A stretch of DNA of 23,365 nucleotides from contig JAQBTZ010000001.1 in the NCBI GenBank assembly GCA_027624675.1, positions 1-23,365 on the forward strand, given 5' to 3'. Both the position numbers and the translations under genes were made by a program. Under the pieces are notes generated by a model that saw only the letters and a program-made list of their open reading frames with translations, was not told the DNA's origin and made no database searches. Positions 1 through 7,914 of this stretch are shown here, piece after piece (the first letter of the stretch is position 1; each line of letters starts with the position of its first letter). The DNA is from a bacterium. GTDB taxonomy: Bacteria > Patescibacteriota > WWE3 > 2-01-FULL-39-13 > JAQBTZ01.

Positions 1-1
1 A

Positions 2-139
2 GATAATTTAACTGAGTGTAAAAGTTATTTAGATAGTTTTGAAAAAAAACATATTTGGGTGTTACCAACATATACAAGTATGTTATCAATGCGTAGTATT
101 TTTAATGAAAGTAATCTTGGAAAATCAATTAAAGAATGA
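2..139 (+). CDS. murT: MurT C-terminus (partial), lipid II isoglutaminyl synthase ligase subunit
   Basis: Only the last 45 codons are present; the gene enters from the left edge. The reading frame starting at base 2 gives a tail containing LPTYTSMLSMR, which matches the C-terminal (DUF1727) end of MurT, where LPTYTAML-type motifs are typical. MurT is the Mur-ligase-like ATPase that activates the D-glutamate carboxylate of lipid II so that it can be amidated with ammonia supplied by GatD. The TGA stop overlaps the gatD ATG by four bases (ATGA), as expected for a translationally coupled MurT-GatD pair. Identity rests mainly on the short motif plus the unmistakable gatD next door. Confidence 0.85.
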   Translation, partial: DNLTECKSYLDSFEKKHIWVLPTYTSMLSMRSIFNESNLGKSIKE

Positions 140-903
140 ATAAAATAAAGATGGCTTGGTTTTATCCACATGAACTTAATTTATATGGTGATAAGGGGAA
201 TGTTGAGATTATAAAGAAAAGATGTGGGTGGTTTGGTATAGATTTTGAGTTAGTTAATGTTACAAAACTAACAAATAAAAACAAATATATAGACTGTAAT
301 TTAGTTTTTATGGGTGGTGGGCCTGATAGTGAACAGTCATTAGTTTATGAAGACTTAATTCAAAATAAAAAAAAGTTTTTAACAGATTACTATAATAATG
401 GTGGTGTGGGACTATTTATTTGTGGGGCTTATCAACTACTTGGTAAATACTATCAACTATCAGATGGTACAAAGATTGACGGTCTTGGTCTATTTAATTT
501 TTACACAAAAAGTATAGGGGTAAGGGAAAAAAGGTTTGTAGGAAACGTGGTGGGTAATATTGCACACCCCAAAACATTAAAATTATTGGAAGAGAAATAT
601 AAACTTACAAGTGTTATTGGTTTTGAAAACCATGGAGGAAGAACATATTTTTTAGATGATTACGAATCTTTTCTCACACTAGAGGTTGGAAATGGAAATA
701 ATGGTGAAACAAAAAACGAAGGTTTAGTTTCAAAAGGATTTATATGTAGTTATTTACACGGACCAATTTTACACCTTAATTTTCATTTAGCAGACTTTTT
801 AATAGCCTCAGCACTAAGTATATCGGTAGAAGATTTAAAACAAATAGATAATAAACTTGAACTTTTATTACATAAAACAAATAAAAATCTTTTCAAAAGG
901 TAA
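136..903 (+). CDS. gatD: GatD, glutamine amidotransferase subunit of lipid II isoglutaminyl synthase
   Basis: A 255-aa class I glutamine amidotransferase-like protein. It hydrolyses glutamine and passes ammonia to MurT, which amidates D-Glu of the peptidoglycan stem to D-isoglutamine in the cytoplasm. Visible family signatures: the N-terminal PHELNLYGDKGN stretch (about 11-22), the nucleophile elbow FICGAYQLLG with Cys96, the FENHGGRTYF block (163-172), and YLHGPIL with the likely catalytic His208, followed by LADFLI. Length is normal for GatD (about 240-260). It overlaps murT by four bases (ATGA), so translation is probably coupled. The usual LLPKNP after the catalytic His is replaced by ILHLNF, a mild divergence. 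Residue roles are from the known family; the match is confident. Confidence 0.95.
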   Translation: MNKIKMAWFYPHELNLYGDKGNVEIIKKRCGWFGIDFELVNVTKLTNKNKYIDCNLVFMGGGPDSEQSLVYEDLIQNKKKFLTDYYNNGGVGLFICGAYQLLGKYYQLSDGTKIDGLGLFNFYTKSIGVREKRFVGNVVGNIAHPKTLKLLEEKYKLTSVIGFENHGGRTYFLDDYESFLTLEVGNGNNGETKNEGLVSKGFICSYLHGPILHLNFHLADFLIASALSISVEDLKQIDNKLELLLHKTNKNLFKR

Positions 904-934
904 AATGTTGTATAGAATGATTTAAACACTGCTC

Positions 935-2773
935 ATGAAAAAACAAAACCTGATTATTAAAATTTTCTTATTAATTTTTACCACAACCTTATTTAGTGCT
1001 TGTACTATTACTGATTTGTCATCATGGCCTGTAGTTGGTAAATATTTAGGTGGTGATAAAAAAGAAAATACAACTCCAGATAAAGATAAAAAACCAACAG
1101 GAAATATTGCTTCAGAACCTGTAACACTTTCTTATTGGGGTTTGTATGTACCAAAAGAGGTAATGGAACCGTTAATAAATAAATATAAAAAACTACATCC
1201 AAATGTAACAATTAATTACGAAGAGCAGAAACCTTCTACTGTTGCAGAGTACAAAGAAAAAGTTGCAACAAGAATAACTAGTGGAAGTGGTCCAGATATT
1301 TTTAGGGCACATAATACATGGTTTGGTTACTTAAATAATATAATGGCACCAATACCTACAGAGATAATGCAAGAAACCGATTATACCCAAAGGTTTTATA
1401 ATATTGCCTTACAATCATCTAAAATAGGTGGGCAAATTTATGGTATACCACTTGAATATGATCAGTTAGTCTTAATCTATAATAAGGATTTTTTCTCAGA
1501 GGCTGGAATTGTTAATCCTCCACAAACTTGGGAAGAATTTAGGCTTAATGCAATTAAGCTTACAAAAAGGGATGCAACAGGAGCAATAACCCAGGCAGGT
1601 GCAGGGATAGGTGTTGTTGATAATGTTCACTTTGCTACTGATATTTTAGGATATATGTTTAGTCAATCTGATGTTACTGTACCTAACTTTTTAGATGATC
1701 CAGCAGCACTTTCAGTAATTAATTATTATAAAGGTCTTGCTGATTCTGATAATGTTTGGAGCTTAAATTTACCAGAAACACCAACGGCGTTTGCAAATGG
1801 TAAAGTAGCAATGATATTTGGTACAACAGAAACATTAAGAGATATTTCAGCAACACAAAAAACTATTAATATTGGAGTTACAAGCGCACCACAAGTCCCT
1901 TCTTTAGAAGGGAGTAATAACCTAACAGACACTTACTGGGCAAATTTCTGGATGGAATCAGTATCAAAAAACTCTACAAACTCTTTAGTCGCATGGGATT
2001 TTCTAAAGTTTTTATCAGAGGAAGAGCAACAAAAAGAATATAGAAATTCATTAAAACTTTTTGAAACATCTGTTCCTGCATTTGGAAACAAACTGTTAAA
2101 TACAGGTATTTCAGAAGAATTTATAATACCAATAATAAAAGGAGCTGATAAATCAACAAGCGGTTTAATTGCAGGTTGTGCTGGTAATCTTTCATATAGA
2201 GATTCTGTTGCAGATGTAGTAAGAGGAATAAAAACACTTACAGAAGCTAAATCAACAATTGAAAATTTATTAGCAAGTTCTAATATAGGAACAACAGGTA
2301 CTGCAGAAAATTGTCCACTGATATTATCAAGTAACTCTACAGGTAATACACCTCCTCCTATTACACCAAGCACTGATAATGTTGATTTAAAAACAGCCCC
2401 AGCATGTGTATTAATATCACCTATTGTGAAAGGCTTAGAGGTTACATTTACTGCAACTATTAATAATATTAGTAATGCGCAAGGTTATGCAGTTGTGTAT
2501 GGAGATGGAACAACAGCAATTGTAAACTCACCAGTTTTTTCATATACATATTTAACCGAGGGCACTTACCCAGTCACATTAACCCCAGTTTCAAGCCTTG
2601 AGGGTGCAAAAGAGTGTGTAACAAGTGTGAACGTAACTAAAACAACAATTGCAACACCACCTCCTGTAGTAGTTACTGGAGATGATATAGAAACAGGAAC
2701 ATCGTCAATAATAGTTTATATTTTATCATTTGGGTTATTACTTACAGGTTTTGCATTAATCAAACGTGATTAA
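935..2773 (+). CDS. Lipoprotein solute-binding protein (family 1) with PKD-like domain and C-terminal membrane segment
   Basis: A 612-aa exported protein. Residues 1-22 are a lipoprotein signal peptide ending in the lipobox LFSAC, so Cys23 should be lipidated. Residues about 60-450 resemble extracellular solute-binding proteins of sugar ABC transporters: VTLSYWGLYVPKEVMEPL, then SGSGPDIFRAHNTWF, IYGIPLEYDQLVLIYNKDFF and NPPQTWEEF. A Thr/Pro linker leads to a PKD-like Ig domain (about 486-567; YGDGTTAIV then FSYTYLTEGTYPVTL). The end is a hydrophobic segment (about 590-608) followed by KRD. The protein would therefore be anchored at both ends. No permease or ATPase gene is nearby, so a role in transport is not shown by context; it may be a surface binding protein. 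A TAGAAT box at 913-918 could be its -10. No clear Shine-Dalgarno is seen. Confidence 0.85.
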   Translation: MKKQNLIIKIFLLIFTTTLFSACTITDLSSWPVVGKYLGGDKKENTTPDKDKKPTGNIASEPVTLSYWGLYVPKEVMEPLINKYKKLHPNVTINYEEQKPSTVAEYKEKVATRITSGSGPDIFRAHNTWFGYLNNIMAPIPTEIMQETDYTQRFYNIALQSSKIGGQIYGIPLEYDQLVLIYNKDFFSEAGIVNPPQTWEEFRLNAIKLTKRDATGAITQAGAGIGVVDNVHFATDILGYMFSQSDVTVPNFLDDPAALSVINYYKGLADSDNVWSLNLPETPTAFANGKVAMIFGTTETLRDISATQKTINIGVTSAPQVPSLEGSNNLTDTYWANFWMESVSKNSTNSLVAWDFLKFLSEEEQQKEYRNSLKLFETSVPAFGNKLLNTGISEEFIIPIIKGADKSTSGLIAGCAGNLSYRDSVADVVRGIKTLTEAKSTIENLLASSNIGTTGTAENCPLILSSNSTGNTPPPITPSTDNVDLKTAPACVLISPIVKGLEVTFTATINNISNAQGYAVVYGDGTTAIVNSPVFSYTYLTEGTYPVTLTPVSSLEGAKECVTSVNVTKTTIATPPPVVVTGDDIETGTSSIIVYILSFGLLLTGFALIKRD

Positions 2774-2799
2774 ACCTAACTTTTTAAACACTTTCTTGT

Positions 2800-2805
2800 T
2801 ACAAT
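2800..2805 (+). promoter_or_regulatory. -10 box of a likely leaderless tsaD promoter
   Basis: TACAAT lies six bases before the tsaD ATG, so transcription would start at or within a base of the start codon. No convincing -35 box is visible at 16-18 bases upstream. The same arrangement recurs before several other first-in-operon genes in this window. Confidence 0.5.
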
Positions 2806-2811
2806 AACCCC

Positions 2812-3798
2812 ATGATTATATTGGGAATAGAATCCACAGCAGATGAAACAGCAATATGTTTGTTAAAAAATGGCACTGAAATACTTGATGCAAAAATTGC
2901 TTCTTCGTTAGAACTTCATAAAAAAACAAAAGGAATAGTACCTGAAATTTCCGCAAGAGCACACCTTGAAAGTATATTTCCAATGCTTATAGATATGCAA
3001 AAGACATTTGATTTTAAATTAGTTGATAAATTTGCAGTAGCGGTTGGTCCTGGGTTACATGGTTCATTAATAGTTGGTGTTGAGGTAGCAAAGTTTTTAT
3101 CATACTGTTACCATAAACCACTTGTACCAGTTAATCATTTGCAGGCACATTTGTTTGCAAATTTTATTACAGAAAATAAACCAGAACTTCCAGCAATTGG
3201 CCTTGTTGTTTCTGGAGGGCACACTGATCTAGTTATAATTGATAATAGTTTAAACATTAAGTTATTAGGTTCAACCAGGGATGATGCAGCAGGAGAGGCA
3301 TTTGATAAGGTTGCAAGGATATTGTTAGATGCTAACTACCCTGGAGGACCAGAAATTGATAAGGTTTTTTTTGAAAACAGAGATAAATACAATAAAAAAA
3401 TATTAGCTCGTCCAATGTTACACAGCAAAGATCATGAGTTTTCATTTTCAGGACTTAAAACATCTGTAAACCAGATGCTTAAAACTTACGATAAAATAGA
3501 GATTGCGGTAGATTTTCAGAGATCAGTAGTAGAGGTTTTATTAAAAAAGACACTTAGAGCATATAAACAATTCGGTGCAAAAAGTGTAGTGGTTGGAGGA
3601 GGAGTTTCTGCTAATGGATTGCTAAGAGAAGAGTTTTTAAACAAGTTTAAAAATAGTGTATACTTCCCACCAAAGGGATTATCGTTAGATAATGCAGTAA
3701 ATATAGCAAGTGCAGCATATTATTTACCATCCAGGGTAGATCTTGAAAAAATTAAGACAGTATCAGGATTAACTGTTGAAGAAACATTAGGAATGTAA
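2812..3798 (+). CDS. tsaD: TsaD, tRNA N6-adenosine threonylcarbamoyltransferase
   Basis: A 328-aa Kae1/TsaD/Qri7 family protein of the ASKHA fold. It transfers the threonylcarbamoyl group from threonylcarbamoyl-AMP to A37 of ANN-decoding tRNAs (t6A). Signatures: ILGIESTADETAICLL at the N-terminus, EISARAH (45-51), GPGLHGSLIVG (79-89), the metal-site pattern NHLQAH with His109 and His113, VSGGHTDL (133-140), and SLDNAVNIA near the C-terminus carrying the metal Asp. The metal motif is HLQAH rather than the common HxEGH, a conservative change. The partners TsaB, TsaE and TsaC are not in this window. The start is supported by a -10 box six bases upstream, suggesting a leaderless message. valS begins four bases after its stop, so the two probably share a transcript. 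Confidence 0.96.
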   Translation: MIILGIESTADETAICLLKNGTEILDAKIASSLELHKKTKGIVPEISARAHLESIFPMLIDMQKTFDFKLVDKFAVAVGPGLHGSLIVGVEVAKFLSYCYHKPLVPVNHLQAHLFANFITENKPELPAIGLVVSGGHTDLVIIDNSLNIKLLGSTRDDAAGEAFDKVARILLDANYPGGPEIDKVFFENRDKYNKKILARPMLHSKDHEFSFSGLKTSVNQMLKTYDKIEIAVDFQRSVVEVLLKKTLRAYKQFGAKSVVVGGGVSANGLLREEFLNKFKNSVYFPPKGLSLDNAVNIASAAYYLPSRVDLEKIKTVSGLTVEETLGM

Positions 3799-3802
3799 AG
3801 TT

Positions 3803-6052
3803 ATGGACACAAAATACGATCATACAAAAATTGAAAAACAAATATATAAAAAATGGGAAAGTGCTGATGTTTTTTCACCAGAAGGATCTACCAAACAAAG
3901 GGTATCACAAGGTATAACCGGAAACGAAAAGCCATATTCTGTACTTATGCCACCGCCAAACGCTAACGCATCGCTACATTGTGGACATGTAACATATGTT
4001 ATTCAAGATATAATGGCTAGGTTTAAGCGAATGCAAGGGTTTGATTCATGTTATTTTCCAGGTATTGATCATGCTGGTTTTGAAACACAATACGTATATG
4101 AGAACAAACTAAAAAAAGAAGGTAAATCACGTTTTGATTTTGACAGAGAAACTTTATATAAAAACATTTTAGATTTTGTACTTGAAAATTCATCAATAGC
4201 AATAGGGCAATTTAAAAGGCTAGGGTTAAGTGCTGATTGGAATAGAAACACATTTACACTAGATAAAAATGTTGTTGAACAAGTATATAAAACTTTTGAG
4301 AAAATGAATAATGATGGGTATGTTTATAGAGAAGGGTATATGGTTAATTACTCAACATATTATGGTACAACCTTTAGTGATCTTGAGACTGAGTATAAAG
4401 ATACAGTATCACCTCTGTACTTTGTAAAATATAAAATTAAAAACTCAGATAAAACTATTTCTATTGCGACTGTTAGACCAGAAACTATTTATGCTGATGT
4501 TGCAATTGCAGTTAATCCAGATGATAAGAGATATAAAGATTTGGTTGGTTTATTTGCAATTAACCCATTAAATAGTAGAGAACTCCCAATTATTAAAGAC
4601 GAATATGTTGATCTAAATTTTGGTACAGGCGCGTTAAAAATAACACCAGGGCATGATTTAAACGACTTTAAGATTGGTAAAAAACACAACTTTGAGGTTA
4701 TCTCTGTTATTGGATTAGATGGAAAGATGATTAATACAGAAAAAGAGATTGATGGATTATATCCAAAACAGGCTAGGTTAAAAGTTGCGGAAATATTAAA
4801 AAACAACAATGGACTTGAGAAAGTTAATGAGAAATATGAAAACAGAGTGTTAGTAGACTATAAAGATGGTTACCCAATAGAACCATTAGTAATGACTAAT
4901 TGGTTTATTAAAACCGAAAAACTTTTTGACAAAGTAATTAATTCGGTTGAAAACGAAGAAGTTAAATTTTATAAACCAGTATGGAAAAAAGAAATATTAA
5001 GATGGCTAAATGAAAAAAGACCTTGGCCTATAAGTAGGCAAATTGCTTTTGGAATTGCAATCCCAGCTTGGTATAGTATAAAAGAAAATCCGGAAATTTT
5101 TGTAACTTTTGTTGTTGATGGAAAAACAATTTCTGGGTATATCAAAGATATAAAAAAGAACTATGATATTGAAATTATAAAAAAAGGTTTACAAAAGATA
5201 GTTGCACCAGAAAATGCAAAATTTAAAATTCAGGTAGAATCTCCTGGGGAAGATTACCTACAAGAGACGGATACTTTTGATACTTGGTTTAGTAGTGGTC
5301 AATGGCCACAAGTTACAACAGGGTTTCCAAATAGTGCAGATTATAATAAATATTACCCCACAAACTTTTTAGATTCTATGTGGGATATTATGTTTTTTTG
5401 GATAGCAAGAATGTTAATGTTTGGAATTTATTTAACAGATAAAGTTCCATTTAAAAACGTTTATTTTCATGGGGCAGTCACAGACAAACATGGTGTAAAA
5501 ATGAGTAAAAGTAAGGGTAATGTTATAAACCCAATCGAGATTATTGATGAGTATGGAGCAGATTCTTTGAGAGCTGGAATAATTACTGGGGGTGATACAT
5601 CAGCAAAGTTTACACCACTAGATATAGATAAAGTTAAAAGTTATAGAAATTTTTCAAACAAATTGTGGAATATTGCTAGGTTTATAAATATGTATGAAGA
5701 AACTAATCAAATTCCAAATGGAATTGATTTAAAAGAATACGAAAAAATTGAAATAAATATTGTTGAGGAATCAGTACTACTTACAAAATTTGTTACTAAG
5801 AAATTGGAAAAGTATCAATATAAATTGGCATTAGAAGAGATTTATCATTTTGTTTGGGATAAACTTGCAAACGAATATTTAGAGATAGCTAAAAACAAAA
5901 ACGATATAGATTCTATGAGAGTGTTAAAAGAAATATTTAAAACCTCATTAAAACTACTTCACCCATTTATGCCTTTTGTTACAGAAGCTATCTGGCAAGA
6001 GTTACATGGAAATAAAAACAGTATGTTGATAGTTGAAAAATGGCCAGAGTAA
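3803..6052 (+). CDS. valS: Valyl-tRNA synthetase, compact form
   Basis: A 749-aa class Ia aminoacyl-tRNA synthetase that charges tRNA-Val. Order of parts: the HIGH-type site HCGH (59-62, within PPPNANASLHCGHV), PGIDHAGFETQ, the CP1 editing region with TVRPETIYADVAIAVNP and FGTGALKITPGHDLNDF (typical ValRS rather than IleRS or LeuRS), WPISRQIAFG, DTWFSSGQWP, YYPTNFLDSMWDIMFFWIARM, the KMSKS loop at 566-570, and an anticodon-binding helical domain. The protein ends right after HPFMPFVTEAIWQELHG...EKWPE, so the C-terminal coiled-coil arm of ordinary ValRS (about 880-950 aa) is absent. Cysteines often seen before DTWFSS are also missing. It follows tsaD by four bases and runs convergently into rplY with a six-base gap. 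Confidence 0.95.
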   Translation: MDTKYDHTKIEKQIYKKWESADVFSPEGSTKQRVSQGITGNEKPYSVLMPPPNANASLHCGHVTYVIQDIMARFKRMQGFDSCYFPGIDHAGFETQYVYENKLKKEGKSRFDFDRETLYKNILDFVLENSSIAIGQFKRLGLSADWNRNTFTLDKNVVEQVYKTFEKMNNDGYVYREGYMVNYSTYYGTTFSDLETEYKDTVSPLYFVKYKIKNSDKTISIATVRPETIYADVAIAVNPDDKRYKDLVGLFAINPLNSRELPIIKDEYVDLNFGTGALKITPGHDLNDFKIGKKHNFEVISVIGLDGKMINTEKEIDGLYPKQARLKVAEILKNNNGLEKVNEKYENRVLVDYKDGYPIEPLVMTNWFIKTEKLFDKVINSVENEEVKFYKPVWKKEILRWLNEKRPWPISRQIAFGIAIPAWYSIKENPEIFVTFVVDGKTISGYIKDIKKNYDIEIIKKGLQKIVAPENAKFKIQVESPGEDYLQETDTFDTWFSSGQWPQVTTGFPNSADYNKYYPTNFLDSMWDIMFFWIARMLMFGIYLTDKVPFKNVYFHGAVTDKHGVKMSKSKGNVINPIEIIDEYGADSLRAGIITGGDTSAKFTPLDIDKVKSYRNFSNKLWNIARFINMYEETNQIPNGIDLKEYEKIEINIVEESVLLTKFVTKKLEKYQYKLALEEIYHFVWDKLANEYLEIAKNKNDIDSMRVLKEIFKTSLKLLHPFMPFVTEAIWQELHGNKNSMLIVEKWPE

Positions 6053-6058
6053 AAATTA

Positions 6059-6763
6059 TTATTTCTTTTCTTCCTTTTTATCCGATGGTTTTTCTTTAGA
6101 ACCTTCTTTCTTTTCTTCTCCCGCTGTTTCCTCTTCTTTATCTTTTTCTTCTGTTGCTTCTATTCCTTCAATTGCTTCTGCTTCTGAAAGTAGTTCTTCT
6201 TCTGTTTCCTCCATTACTGCATAGTCAAGTTTTGCTACTGGTTCGTTTTCTTCGTGGTCTAATATCTCAACTTTTGTTTTATCGTAGTTTAAATCTGAAA
6301 CAGTAATAATTGTGTCTAAATCTTTAAGAACAGTAGTATCAACAATAAATTGTTTAGGAATATCCATAGGTAAACACTCAACCTCAATCTCGTTTAAAAT
6401 CTCAAGTAAGATAGCTTCTCCTGCTTTAACCATCTCTGGAATACCTTCAAAAACTATAGGTACAATAGCTGTTGTTTTTTCTTTAAGGTTAACCTTAAAC
6501 ATATCAACATGTAAAATATTTCCTGTAACAGAGTGTTTTGTGTAGTTTCGAATAAGTACGCTAGTAGTATCTTTATCAATCTCAATTTCGACAAGCCCTG
6601 TTTCTCCAACTTCTTTAAAGGTAGTTATAAACTCTTTTTGGTTAATAGTTATTGGGGTAGAATCTTCGTTGTTGCCAAAAATTACAGCAGGGATTAATCC
6701 TTGTGCTCTTAATGTCTTAACTTTTTTACCTAAGATTTCTCTTTTTTCTGCTTTAAGTTTCAT
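6059..6763 (-). CDS. rplY: 50S ribosomal protein L25/Ctc with acidic-basic C-terminal tail
   Basis: A 234-aa protein of the long (TL5/CTC) type of bL25, which binds 5S rRNA in the large subunit. It begins MKLKAEKREILGKKVKTLRAQGLIPAVIFG, the classic L25 N-terminal domain, and has a C-terminal beta domain with HVDMFKVN, AIVPIVFEG and GEAILLEILNEIEVECLP. The last about 45 residues are low-complexity Glu/Lys/Ser, likely disordered. I chose the ATG at 6763. An in-frame TTG at 6769 would add two residues, but the promoter sits so close (-10 at 6773-6778) that the message would start near 6766, leaving only the ATG. It is convergent with valS and divergent from the gene at 6838. Confidence 0.94.
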   Translation of the reverse strand: MKLKAEKREILGKKVKTLRAQGLIPAVIFGNNEDSTPITINQKEFITTFKEVGETGLVEIEIDKDTTSVLIRNYTKHSVTGNILHVDMFKVNLKEKTTAIVPIVFEGIPEMVKAGEAILLEILNEIEVECLPMDIPKQFIVDTTVLKDLDTIITVSDLNYDKTKVEILDHEENEPVAKLDYAVMEETEEELLSEAEAIEGIEATEEKDKEEETAGEEKKEGSKEKPSDKKEEKK

Positions 6764-6772
6764 CGTCAAGGA

Positions 6773-6801
6773 ATTTTATGGAAAAACTGCGTAGTTGTCA
6801 A
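6773..6801 (-). promoter_or_regulatory. Sigma-70-type promoter of rplY
   Basis: On the minus strand a perfect TTGACA (6796-6801) is followed after exactly 17 bases by TAAAAT (6773-6778). Transcription would begin near 6766, two or three bases before the rplY ATG at 6763, giving a nearly leaderless message. This is the best-matching promoter in the window. Confidence 0.8.
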
Positions 6802-6825
6802 GGTTTGTTGGGTAATTGTCAAATG

Positions 6826-6831
6826 TATAAT
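6826..6831 (+). promoter_or_regulatory. -10 box of a likely leaderless promoter, divergent from rplY
   Basis: A consensus TATAAT six bases before the ATG at 6838. The -35 is weak; TTTGTT at 6804-6809 is 16 bases upstream. The box decides the start of the downstream gene: the upstream in-frame ATG at 6778 falls inside the divergent rplY promoter and would lie before the transcription start. A direct repeat TTGTCAA (6795-6801 and 6816-6822, 21 bases apart) covers the intergenic region; the first copy is the rplY -35. Confidence 0.55.
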
Positions 6832-6837
6832 TTTAAC

Positions 6838-7851
6838 ATGGAACAAACAGAAAACATACAAACCCCAATTTCCCAAGTAAATAATGTACAAAACCCTCGT
6901 TTTACAACAAAAAAATTAATAGTTGGCATTGTTTTATCCCTAGTTTTAGCAACGGTTTTTGTGTTAGGTAGGTACAGTAATAATAAAATTGATAACATAC
7001 CTAATGCAAATAATACTGGAACATCAATTGTTGATGATATGAGTGGGTGGAAGACTTATAGTGGCAACAATATTAGTTTTCAATATCCACCAGATTATAC
7101 GGTTGAAGACAAGGATGATTATATTTCTTTAATTAGTCCATTGGATCCAACACCACGCAAGGGCTACGCCATTTCACAGAAAGAATTGAAAATTGAAGTA
7201 GTCATCTTTAATTCAGATAGTTCGGATTCATTAGAAAAATGGGGTTTGGAAGAAAAATCCATAACAGAAGGAAGTATTGAAGAAATCGGCACGACAAAAA
7301 TTGATGGTGTAGAGGCAAAAATCTTGAAGTTAACAGGTGTAGGAATTGCTAAGACTCACCTCATAATCCATAATGACAAACGCTATATGATCTTGAAGTA
7401 TCCCTTCGAAACTTCGCGTGATGCAGAATTTGACCAAATTCTTTCAACATTTAAGTTTATTGAAAAGACATCAGAAACACGAAATATTATAGGTTATATA
7501 ACAGACATAGAAAATAAAAATGGTCAATTATATGTAAGTTTTGATGAAGCTATTTGGTTAGTTGGTGAAGAAGCAATATCAACTGCAATAATAGAAACAG
7601 GGTGTGTCAGAGAAAACATATATAATGGGGAATGTGCCCCAAGTTTGAATAATGGTTTTTATATAAGTAATATTGATACTCAGTCTGTGCTTTTTAAATT
7701 ATCTAATTCTGCCATTATGGGTAATAACAAAACTGGTGAGGTATTAATATCTTCAGATAATTTTAGAGATGTATATACTAAAAGTGCTTTATACTCTATA
7801 AACATTAAGAATAGTCAGGTTACTCAAATCACTGCAATGTATATGCCATAA
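6838..7851 (+). CDS. Membrane-anchored protein with PsbP-like extracytoplasmic domain
   Basis: A 337-aa protein when started at the ATG at 6838; an extended frame from 6778 exists but is disfavoured by the promoter. Residues 1-26 are polar and presumably cytoplasmic, and 27-44 form one transmembrane helix. After a short linker comes a domain beginning WKTYSGNNISFQYPPDYTVE, the pattern of PsbP-like or lipoprotein LpqN-like folds common in small membrane proteins of candidate phyla; it runs to about residue 205 (ILSTFKFIEK). A second region (about 215-337; IIGYITDIENKNGQLYVSFDEAIWL) contains two cysteines and is not recognised. Function unknown. It is followed 63 bases later by the PEGA protein, which has its own promoter-like box. 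Confidence 0.75.
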   Translation: MEQTENIQTPISQVNNVQNPRFTTKKLIVGIVLSLVLATVFVLGRYSNNKIDNIPNANNTGTSIVDDMSGWKTYSGNNISFQYPPDYTVEDKDDYISLISPLDPTPRKGYAISQKELKIEVVIFNSDSSDSLEKWGLEEKSITEGSIEEIGTTKIDGVEAKILKLTGVGIAKTHLIIHNDKRYMILKYPFETSRDAEFDQILSTFKFIEKTSETRNIIGYITDIENKNGQLYVSFDEAIWLVGEEAISTAIIETGCVRENIYNGECAPSLNNGFYISNIDTQSVLFKLSNSAIMGNNKTGEVLISSDNFRDVYTKSALYSINIKNSQVTQITAMYMP

Positions 7852-7902
7852 AAACAAAAACTGTATAAACTCAACCCACGTGATTTAAATTCAAAAATAT
7901 TG

Positions 7903-7908
7903 TAATAT
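7903..7908 (+). promoter_or_regulatory. -10 box of a likely leaderless promoter
   Basis: TAATAT six bases before the ATG at 7915, with a poor -35 (GTGATT, 7880-7885) at a 17-base spacing. The position relative to the start matches the boxes before tsaD and the gene at 6838. Confidence 0.4.
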
Positions 7909-7914
7909 AACTCT

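Noticed and set aside
1933..2373. 146-aa minus-strand frame inside the solute-binding protein gene
   Set aside because: No family resemblance, and the plus-strand protein is clear throughout this stretch.
6033..6224. Serine-rich 63-aa plus-strand frame
   Set aside because: It is the antisense of the Glu/Lys-rich tail of rplY, where GAA/GAG codons read as Ser/Phe on the other strand.
6778..6837. Earlier in-frame ATG at 6778 as the start of the PsbP-like protein
   Set aside because: It overlaps the divergent rplY promoter, and the TATAAT at 6826-6831 places the transcript start at the ATG at 6838. The extra 20 residues (Cys-rich, no signal) look non-coding.
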